A DNA stretch of 64,000 nucleotides, taken from positions 40,083,494 to 40,147,493 of the forward strand of contig OY776133.1 in NCBI GenBank assembly GCA_963675135.1, written 5' to 3'. The stretch is from Galeopsis tetrahit. Lineage: Eukaryota; Streptophyta; Magnoliopsida; Lamiales; Lamiaceae. Shown in pieces: positions 56,548-64,000 of this stretch (position 1 is the first letter of the stretch; each line of letters begins with the position of its first letter). The notes below the pieces were generated by a model, which worked only from the letters and a program-made list of their open reading frames with translations, ran no database searches and was not told where the DNA came from. Position numbers and translations under genes: made by a program.

Positions 56548-57994
56548 TGTTGGGATATAAATTCACCCTAAGCCCCACTTGATGTTAGAATAGTTTTGAT
56601 GGCCAAAACACTTAGAGTTTATAAATGTAATAGGATCAGCTGACTTGTATAGAACAGCTTAGACTAGTCTTGTGTGATCAGATGTATTGATATCAGCTGA
56701 TCAGCACAGTCCTGGCTTACATGCCCATCCTCAAGATGAGAAGAGTAGAAGACATGAAGACTAGAAGATCCTTGAAGACCAGTTAAGTAAGGTGCTTGTA
56801 TACATACTTATCTGATGGAGTCCAAGATTGAAGCTGGCCTAAAGCAGCACAAAGAATTGCCAGATCAGAAGAGTATTACTCGACTGATATCAGAAGACAG
56901 AAGACATAAGGCCAGATGAGTAGTCAGAAGACTATGAGTGAAGATCAGAAGACTATGTACTCGTCCAGGACTCGGCTGATTCCCAAAGTTATCTTGCAAT
57001 TCAAATGAAGACTTACCTTACTTAGAAGATTGACATGATCCCAGGATTGAAGCAATCAAGCGGCTGGAATCAAGGAATCAAGCCAATATGGAAAGATTGC
57101 CCCAACGGCTAGTCAACTCCAACGGCTAGTTGCAGCAATCACCACTATAAATACAAGAGGATGAGAAATCACAAGACACGAAGTCACAACGTGAGAATTC
57201 TACAAGCTAAACAAGCAAGCAAGCATAAAGCCATATTGTATTGAGAGTTCTCAAAGAGCCCATAAACCATTAGAACACCTCTAGCTCTTAAGTGATTTCT
57301 ATCCAACCAAAAGAACCTGAATCCTACTCATATTGTATATCCATTGATTTAGGCATAATGGTTAAGCAATTTATAAGCTTGAACCATTAGTTGGATACAT
57401 TCAAAAACCCCAAAACCCCCACCATAAGGTTATGTTTTTGAACCCATGCAAAGTGCAAGTGCTTACAATCACTTGTGGAGACCGTAGCAGTTAGGACTGC
57501 TCAGATCTCAAAGTCCTACCCTTGGGACTATAAAGGGCAAGCCCTTGTAATTTTTGGTAAATTAAAGGGATTAAACATCACGTTAGGACGTGAGAGTGGA
57601 CGTAGGAACGTATATCCGAACCACTATAAATCTGGTGTCTTTTACATTCTGCACTTTACTTTATTGTCTTTACATATATTTTTATAGTGCATACTGTGTT
57701 TTCAACTCTATTCAAACAAGACTATAATCTTCAAACCAGCATCAGCTTAGGTTTTCATTAAGTAAACAAGTTGGTACTTTCAAAAAAACTAAAGAACGAG
57801 TCTAAACAAGGCCTACTAAACTTCCGCATATAATCTCTTCATCAGATCACTATAGTCATCTGGACCAGCAGACTTGTAGTCGAGTTGACATAGAGATCAG
57901 AAGAGGGTCCCAACTCTCTTGAAAAAGTTTTAAAGTCTATTCACCCCTCCCCTCTAGACTTTAATCCCATTCACTACTCGTTCAGGGACCAACA
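56548..57994 (+). repeat. Element F 3' LTR
   Basis: 1447 bp, TGTTGGGATATAAAT to GGGACCAACA. Contains CCAACGGCTAGT twice. Confidence 0.92.
57101..57153 (+). promoter_or_regulatory. Element F 3' LTR promoter: two MSA motifs and TATA
   Basis: CCCAACGGCTA (57101-57111) and TCCAACGGCTA (57118-57128), both perfect YCYAACGGYYA, 17 bp apart, then TATAAATA at 57146-57153. Confidence 0.6.
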
Positions 57995-59787
57995 CAAACA
58001 TCGTCATGTCACTAAAAATGGGCTCTCTTTATTTCAGGCAAGCATGCCTGCTCATTTCTGGGTTGATGCTTTCTCCACTGTTGTCTACATTATTAACCAT
58101 TTGCCCACCCCTGTCTTTGGGGATAGGTCGCCCTTTCAGCTTCTGTTCGGCACTGCTCCGAACTTTGCGAACTTCAGAACATTTGGTTGTCGCGTATTTC
58201 CATACCTTCGAGATTATGCTCTCCACAAGCTTGCTCCTCGTAGTGCTCCGTGTGTTTTTATGGGCTACAATTCCTCTCACAAAGGGTTTCGGTGCTACGA
58301 TCCGATCGCTTCCCGTTTCTACACTACTCGCCATGCTCAGTTTGATGAGTTTGTGTTCCCGTTCTCGGCCAAGCCTACCCCTTCCTCGCCTGTTGATTCC
58401 CTTGAGATCAACTCGTTTTTGGAACTATCGGCTGCTGCTCGCAAGCTTCCTTGTGTTCTTTGTCCGGATCCTCCAGATCTGGTCTTACCTCCTGCTCGGC
58501 CAGCTCAAGTGCCTACTGCTCGTCCAACTGATCAGCCCCCACCTGCTCGCCCAGCTCCCCAACCACCTGTTGCTCGCCCAACTGCCCAACCACCTGCTGC
58601 TCGACCAACACTTGCCTCAACTCACCCGATGATCACTCGGGCCAAGTTTGGGATTTTCAAAACTTGACACATTGTCGACGACCACCAGACTCCAGTCCGC
58701 CCTCTCCGCCTCTGTCGAGCCTAAGGGTTTCAAATTTGCCCTTAAGCATCCACACTAGTTGGCTACTATGCAATCTGAGCTTGATGTTTTGCATGCTAAC
58801 CAAACTTGGGAATTGGTTCCTCGCCCACCTTTTACAAACATTGTTGGTTCGAAATGGGTTTTTCGCACCAAATATCTTGCGAACGGTACTGTTGATCACT
58901 ACAAAGCTCATTTGGTCGCCCAGGGCTTCTCTCAGGTACCTGGACTTGACTTCTCACATACCTTCAGTCTGGTCGTCAAACCTGCAACTGTTCGCATCAT
59001 CTTGTGTCTGGTTGTTCGGAATCAGTGGCACATGCATCAACTTGAAGTGAATAATGCCTTTCTTCATGGAAAGTTGACAAACACCGTTTACATAGCTTAT
59101 CCCCCTGCTTTGTTGATCCTCGCTTCCCCGACTATGTTTATCGCCTCAAGAAAGCTCTGTATGGTCTTCGACAAGCTTCACTCGCCTGGTTTGTTCGCTT
59201 CAGTAGCTTCCTTCAGACCTTGGGGTTTCTGTGTAGTCGAGCAGATCCCTCTCTCTTCTACTTCCGGCATGGTAAAGTTACTTTGTGCCTCTTACTTTAT
59301 GTCAATGATATTATTGTGACAGGGAGCGACCATAATGTCATTCGACGTTTCATTCGTCGTGTCGAAAAAGAATTTGCGATCAAGGATCTTGGTCGCCTCA
59401 GCTACTTCCTCGGCCTTGAGGTCTCGCACACTCCTGGTGGAATTTTCCTCAGTCAGGCAAAGTACGCTCATAACATCCTCATCCGTGCCGAGCTGCTTAA
59501 CTCCAAGCCTGTTTCCACTCCCCTTGCCGCGGAGGAATCTCTTGTTCGCTTCGGGACACCCTTCGACGACTACACTCTTTATCGTTCACTCGTTGGTGCC
59601 CTTTAGTATCTAACTATCACTCGCCCGAATCTGTCTTATTATGTCAATCATGTTAGTCAGTTCCTTTAGTCGCCTACTGATGAACACTTCCTCGCCGTAA
59701 AAAGGATTTTACGGTATGTTAAGGGCATGATTAACTTTGGCCTAACTTTTAGTCGGCACAGTGACTACTCGTTGGTCGCCTACTGAT
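57995..59787 (+). pseudogene. Element H, 3' part: integrase C-terminus, RT and RNase H start
   Basis: Resumes after the CAAAC duplication: MPAHFWVDAFSTVVYIINHLP, FGCRVFPYLRDYA, MGYNSSHKGFRCYD (58044-58667), with a proline-rich PPARPA linker. RT follows at 58759 (ELDVLHANQTWELVPRP, WVFRTKYLANG, VNNAFLHGKL) with a frameshift near 59100-59220. The active site reads YVND (59298-59309) instead of YVDD. KDLGRLSYFLGLEVSHTPGG is open to 59606, then stops. It breaks off near 59787 before RNase H is complete, where X-like DNA begins; no 3' LTR is found. Confidence 0.82.
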
Positions 59788-60082
59788 TTGTCGTGAGATT
59801 GCTCGAAATTTTGGATGAATTGTGCTCTACATATCAAGTTATTCTTGCAAGAATCGTGTGATTGTTGGTTAATTCTTGAAATTTTGATACACGAACATTC
59901 TTGTTTGATTTCTAGGTAATACGAGAAGTTTCGAAGCAAACCACAAAGAATCCAGCCGTTGGATCATTCCAAAGATGTAACCACATGAAAGGCATCGAAT
60001 AGAGGATCGTAACAAGATAATAATCGAGCCGATCGGGCATCGGGATTGAGAGTTATGCATGAAACAAGAAGGAGAGGAGGCC

Positions 60083-60340
60083 ACTCGGCCGAGTGACCCC
60101 AACTCGGCTGAGACAGAGACTTTTGGAAAGACTGCGCACTCGGCCGAGTGAGCCAACTCGGCCGATTATGAGAGTTTGAACATTACTGCGCACTCGGCCG
60201 AGTCAAGTCCAGTGCCGTAGCTCCTGGAATTTCATGACCACTCGGCCGAGTGACCCTAACTCGGCCGAGTCACTGTTAGAAAAAGCGCAACACGTTTTTA
60301 CACTAAGTCCACTCGGCCGAGTGGCATTACTCGGCCGAGT
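60083..60340 (+). promoter_or_regulatory. Array of paired 12-bp palindromes ACTCGGCCGAGT
   Basis: Perfect copies start at 60083, 60138, 60192, 60240, 60259, 60311 and 60329. Variants are at about 60101 (CTCGGCTGAG) and 60156 (CTCGGCCGAT). Pairs lie 18-19 bp apart and recur about every 50-70 bp. The array ends about 65 bp upstream of TATA, as expected of an upstream activating region. Confidence 0.6.
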
Positions 60341-60381
60341 CACAGAGAAATTTTACCACACTTCGGTTTTTGACCTAGGGG

Positions 60382-60414
60382 CACGTGCCAAGCTCAAGGG
60401 GGAGGGTATAAAAG
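60382..60414 (+). promoter_or_regulatory. G-box and TATA box
   Basis: CACGTG at 60382-60387 and TATAAAAG at 60407-60414, directly downstream of the palindrome array. CACGTG is the plant G-box bound by bZIP and bHLH proteins. Confidence 0.5.
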
Positions 60415-61370
60415 GCCCCAAATTCGTTTTTCTTGAGGAGGCAGCCATTGGAAGAAGACACAAGCTCCCTAACATCCAAACTTCACCATCTTAGCTCATT
60501 TTCCTTAGTTTAGCCATAGAATTGAGTGGATTTTCATAGTTGTTAATTTGAGTTGTTATTTCATTTTCAAGCAAGGATTGAAGACTCCATTGAAGCACTT
60601 TAAGATTTTGTCTACATTTTCAATCAAAGAGGTGATACCTTTACTTTTATTTAAGAATTTTGTGTTATTAAGCATGGGTTTGTTGATTATCTCTCTTTTC
60701 TTCCTTAATTTCATTAAATTAGCCATTGTTAAGCATTTTGGTGTTTGGGTGTTGTAGAATTGTGATGAAATTAATGTTTTGACTTGATTTCAATTGTGGA
60801 ATTCATTGGTGGGTTTGTTGGTTAGGTTTATGGGTTTTGATAGATCATTTTACAAGAACTCAATTATTAGGTTGTATTGGAAGCTCGATAAATGCAACGA
60901 AAGTTGGTTAATCGGGGTAGATAGTATAATCGAGGGTTGGGAATCGAGTGAATGAATTAATATTGGTTTATCGCAACGAGAGTTGGGTAAATTTCATTAG
61001 AACCCCATTTATCTACATTAATTAACATTTAAGTGATTAGTGAGAAGGCCATATGAGTTTGGTTGTTAGTATTCAAGTGGAAAAGCATAACTAGGGATTA
61101 ATTTAGTTTAATTAGGTAGAGTCGAACCCCCTAGTCGTGTGATTACCCGGGTAAGAAAACTTCTATTCATCCTCTCGATCCTAGGTGCTTTGCTCGATAT
61201 ATGTCTTAGCGATTGCTTCTACCAAATTCCATCCAATGAATTACACATAGACTTCGACTTTTAACATCGATCCCACACAAGGACGAACACCCGAACACTA
61301 CCTCTCTCACTTGATTTTTATCATCATATCTTTAGTTATTGCTTCTCATTAGTTGTTATTTGTGAGTTTC

Positions 61371-62828
61371 TGTTGGTCCCTGAACGAGTAGTGAATGGGA
61401 TTAAAGTCTAGAGGGTAGGGGTGAATAGACTTTAAAACTTTTTCAAACAGAGTTGAGAACCTCTTCTGATTGCTATGTCAACTGGACTGCAAGTCTGCTG
61501 GTCCAGATGACTATAGTGATCTGACTGAGGAGGTTATATGCGGAATTATGGTGGCCCTGGTTTAGACTCGTTCTTGTAATTCTTATGAAAGTGTTCAACT
61601 TGTTTTGCTTAATGAAAATACTCAGCTGATGCTGGTTTGAAAGTTATGGCCTTGTTTTGAAGAATGTTGAAATCACAGTATGCACTATATAATAATGTAT
61701 GTAAAGACAGAAATGTAAAGTGCAGAAAGTAAATGACACCGGATTTATAGTGGTTCGGATATACGTTCCTACGTCCACTCTCACGTCCACACGTGATGTT
61801 TAATCCCTTTAATTTACCACAAATTACAAGGGTCTTGACCTTTATAGTCCCAAGGTTAGGACTTTGAGATCTGAGCCGTCCTAACAGCTACGGTCTCCAC
61901 AAGTGATTGTAAGCACTTGCACTTTAAGGGGTTCAAAAACTTTAACCTTTCGGTGAGGGTTTGGGGTTTTTGAGGTGTATCCAACTAATGGTTCAAGCTT
62001 ATAATTTGCTTAACCACTATGCCTAAAACAATTGATATACAATATGAACAGGTTTCAGGTTCTTAGGGGTTGGATAGAAATCACTTAAGAGCTATAGATA
62101 ATCTAATGGTTTCTGGCTCTTTTGAGAATTCTTAGAATAGTATGGCTTTAGCTTTGATTGCTTGCTTGGCTTGTTGAATTCTCTCTTGTGACTTCCTTTT
62201 TTGTGATTTCTCATCCTCTTGTATTTATAATGGAGATTGGTTGCAACTAGCCGTTGGAGTTGACTAGCCGTTTGAGCAATCTTTCCATAATAGCTTGATT
62301 CCTTGATTCCAGCCGCTTGATTGCTTCAATCCTGGGATCATGTCAATCTTCTAAATAAGGTAGGTCTTCGTTTGAATTGCAAGATGACTTAGGAATCAGC
62401 CGAGTCCTGGAAGAGCACATAGTCTTCTGATATGTACTTCTAGTCTTCTGACTACTCTTCTGGCCTTAGGTCTTCTGTCTTCTGATATCAGTAGAGTAAC
62501 ACTCTTCTGATCTGGAAATTCTTTGTACTGCTTTAGGCCATCTTCAATCTGGGACTCCATCAGATAAGTAGGTATACAAGCACCTTAACTTATCTGGTCT
62601 TCAAGGATCTTCTAGTCTTCATGTCTTCTACTCTTCTCATCTTGAGGATAGGCATGTAAGCCAGGACTGTGCTGATCAGCTGATATCAATACAGTTGATC
62701 ACACAAGACTAGTCTAAGCTGTTCTATACAAGTCAGCTGATCCTATTACATTTATAAACTCTAAGTGTTTTGGCCATCAAAACTATTCTAACATCAAGTG
62801 GGGCTTAGGGTGAATTTATATCCCAACA
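61371..62828 (-). repeat. Element G 3' LTR
   Basis: 1458 bp, TGTTGGTCCCTGAAC to TATATCCCAACA. Most similar to the C 5' LTR. Confidence 0.9.
62222..62275 (-). promoter_or_regulatory. Element G U3 promoter: MSA motifs and TATA
   Basis: Minus strand: TCAAACGGCTA (62265-62275, one mismatch), TCCAACGGCTA (62248-62258, perfect MSA), then TATAAATA (62222-62229). Confidence 0.58.
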
Positions 62829-62842
62829 ATTTCCCCCTTTTT
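62829..62842 (-). other. Element G 3' polypurine tract
   Basis: Sense AAAAAGGGGGAAAT next to the LTR. Confidence 0.88.
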
Positions 62843-63052
62843 GATGAAGCCAAAACTATACTTGATAAGTGCTCTTAATGAATTAAGATAAGAGTTTATA
62901 ACATGCTAAGACTTGAGGTATCTGATGAAGACAATGAGAGTTTGTCTTGAAAGCAAAAAGAACTATAACTTGAATATATATTGAGCTTTTACAGATTACA
63001 AGTAATAGTTTCTTTAAACTTCTAAAGTAGTCTTCATCAGGTCTTCTGATCT

Positions 63053-64000
63053 TCAAACGCGGTAGGCAAGGTACAGACGAGCTCGAACTTCTTCCATGTG
63101 CTGTACATCTGTAACATTCTCCTCTTCATAGATCTTGTACAGAATCTCCTTGATTTCTATCATGTTGGCTCTTCCTGAATCCAGAAGGGGTGCATCCCAT
63201 TTGGGTTCTTCAGGAGTTAAGATTCTGCAGTTGTCAAGTCCTTTGGCTGTCTTGACAATTTCTTCCCAGAACTCTGGATCTTCAATGTTCATGAACTGGG
63301 AGAATTGAAGAAATTCTTCTTCATAAGAAGGGAGAGGGCCAAATTTCCTTACTATGTGGTGTTGAATTTGCCACTTCTTCTTCAGGGGATACCATCTTGG
63401 TAGCTCATCTTGAAGGGCTAAGTAATCCACATAATTGCTATCAAACACCAGGACATTGTCTTCTTGTGCTTTGTCCTTCATTGCTTTCCTGAGTTTGGCA
63501 ATTCTTCTTTCAAATTTGGCTTTGACTGCCTTCGCATCATTCAGCTTCTTTTGCTTAAGCTCTTGAGCTTCAAGCAATTTCTTTTTCTTCAACTCTAGAG
63601 CCTCTTTCTCTTCTGCAGTAGGCTCTGCTGGAGCTGATTTCTTGCTGGTCTGAGTTGACTGAGCTTGCTCATCTGCCTTTCTTTTCCTTGTCATTCTCTT
63701 TTCAGGAACTTGTTCTTCAGGGGCAGTGATCTGAAGAGACTTGGCAGGAGCTTGAGTGAGAGCTTGGGTGCCTTCTTGAGCAATTTCTTTGCCTTTGCCT
63801 TTTTCTTGCCTGCTCTTGATTTTGCTCTTTAAACCATTCAAGGTCTCATTCAGCTCATCTTGAGATACTACCATTACAGCTTGTTGTGCAGCTGATTTCT
63901 CAAGAGACCTTATCAACATATCTTCCCCCTTTTTGGCTTCAGCAAGTGCAGCCGCAAAAGGCTTCATGGCATTCATGATTTCCACTTTCAGAGTTTGTTT
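63053..64000 (-). CDS. Accessory ORF of element G, C-terminal third (runs off window)
   Basis: Open from the window edge to the natural stop at 63053. Contains MKPFAAALAEAKKGEDMLIR, NGLKSKIKSRQEKGKGKE, a lysine-rich coiled coil (LKKKKLLEAQELKQKKLNDA), LPRWYPLKKKWQIQHHIV and FLQFSQFMNIEDPEFWEE, ending ARLYLAYRV. No stop or shift is visible, so G may be the least decayed family-2 copy here. It corresponds to residues from about 930 to the end of the element C protein, including the ~48 residues lost in C. Function unknown; no enzymatic motif. Confidence 0.8.
   Translation of the reverse strand, partial: KQTLKVEIMNAMKPFAAALAEAKKGEDMLIRSLEKSAAQQAVMVVSQDELNETLNGLKSKIKSRQEKGKGKEIAQEGTQALTQAPAKSLQITAPEEQVPEKRMTRKRKADEQAQSTQTSKKSAPAEPTAEEKEALELKKKKLLEAQELKQKKLNDAKAVKAKFERRIAKLRKAMKDKAQEDNVLVFDSNYVDYLALQDELPRWYPLKKKWQIQHHIVRKFGPLPSYEEEFLQFSQFMNIEDPEFWEEIVKTAKGLDNCRILTPEEPKWDAPLLDSGRANMIEIKEILYKIYEEENVTDVQHMEEVRARLYLAYRV
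63922..63937 (-). other. Internal polypurine tract in element G aORF
   Basis: Sense GCCAAAAAGGGGGAAG, sharing 13 bases with the 3' PPT at 62829-62842. Confidence 0.7.

Larger units (their letters stand above)
42734..57994 (+). mobile_element. Element F: SIRE-like copia retrotransposon (family 2) with internal duplication
   Basis: 15,261 bp, flanked by perfect CAAAC duplications (42729-42733 and 57995-57999) inside element H integrase. 5' LTR 42734-44164, PBS, gag-pol, aORF, PPT, 3' LTR 56548-57994. A 4.47-kb block of gag-pol is repeated head to tail (45050-49514 and 49515-53985). Both copies carry stops and shifts. Removing one copy leaves about 10.8 kb, a size usual for SIRE-type elements. 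Confidence 0.92.
59788..61370 (+). mobile_element. Family X-like promoter module, second locus
   Basis: Non-coding. It has an array of ACTCGGCCGAGT palindromes (60083-60340), G-box CACGTG (60382-60387), TATA (60407-60414), a leader with GAGGAGGCAGCCATTGG, and an AT-rich 3' part ending with ATCGATCCCACACAAGG. The same order of parts occurs in the X arms at 10859-9640 and 38390-40290, though the sequences outside the palindromes have diverged. It truncates element H on the left and is cut by element G at 61371. Confidence 0.5.
61371..64000 (-). mobile_element. Element G: family-2 SIRE-like copia retrotransposon (partial)
   Basis: 3' LTR, PPT and aORF C-terminus are inside the window; the rest continues to the right. 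Left flank pentanucleotide GTTTC should recur at the far end. Confidence 0.88.

Noticed and set aside
60234..60494. 86-codon plus-strand frame
   Set aside because: It runs through the palindrome array, G-box and TATA of the X-like promoter; the TATA lies inside the frame.

Overview
This window is plant (angiosperm, probably eudicot) repeat DNA. It is AT-rich and I find no ordinary host gene. Almost all coding signal is gag, protease (PR), integrase (IN), reverse transcriptase (RT) and RNase H in the Ty1/copia order, in elements bounded by LTRs beginning TGTT and ending AACA, with initiator-Met-tRNA-type primer sites and purine tracts. The species cannot be named from this sequence.

Layout. 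1-4429: non-coding repeats (two long hairpins, a foldback element, duplicated AT-rich blocks, a tRNA-derived SINE with a multiplied B box, a 116-bp satellite). 4430-9075: element A, a complete but decayed Tork/Tnt1-type copia on the minus strand. 9640-10859 and 38390-40290: two inverted, outward-facing arms of an unclassified family X, split by element B. 10860-38384: element B (minus strand, SIRE/Maximus-like, family 1), perfect GTCTT target duplication. Inside B's accessory ORF sits element C (15566-29048, minus, family 2, CATCC duplication), and inside C a truncated family-1 element E (21801-25237). A 1386-bp insert D (14134-15519) lies at the B/C boundary between two 61-bp copies of that boundary. 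40741-42733 and 57995-59787: element H (plus strand, Ale/Retrofit-like copia), split by element F (42734-57994, plus, family 2, CAAAC duplication). F carries a 4.47-kb head-to-tail duplication of its gag-pol. 59788-61370: a second copy of an X-like promoter module. 61371-64000: start of element G (minus, family 2), running off the window.

How the parts work together. Families 1 and 2 are long SIRE-lineage copia elements carrying an accessory ORF (aORF) 3' of RNase H. The aORF encodes a lysine/glutamate-rich coiled-coil protein without visible signal peptide or membrane segment, so it does not look like an envelope protein. Points that stand out: (i) every aORF (five of five) contains an internal copy of the element's own 3' polypurine tract; (ii) the LTR U3 promoters carry perfect or near-perfect MSA (MYB3R, G2/M-phase) motifs just upstream of TATA, in both families; (iii) the aORF has its own upstream TATA box; (iv) family-1 LTRs end in a hairpin whose loop is a pure C/G run; (v) family X promoters carry arrays of the 12-bp palindrome ACTCGGCCGAGT in pairs 18-19 bp apart. 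All gag-pol genes are broken; the best-preserved ORF is the 1172-codon aORF of element C.

Limits: all alignments are by eye, lineage names rest on motif resemblance, and percent identities are rough unless counts are given.
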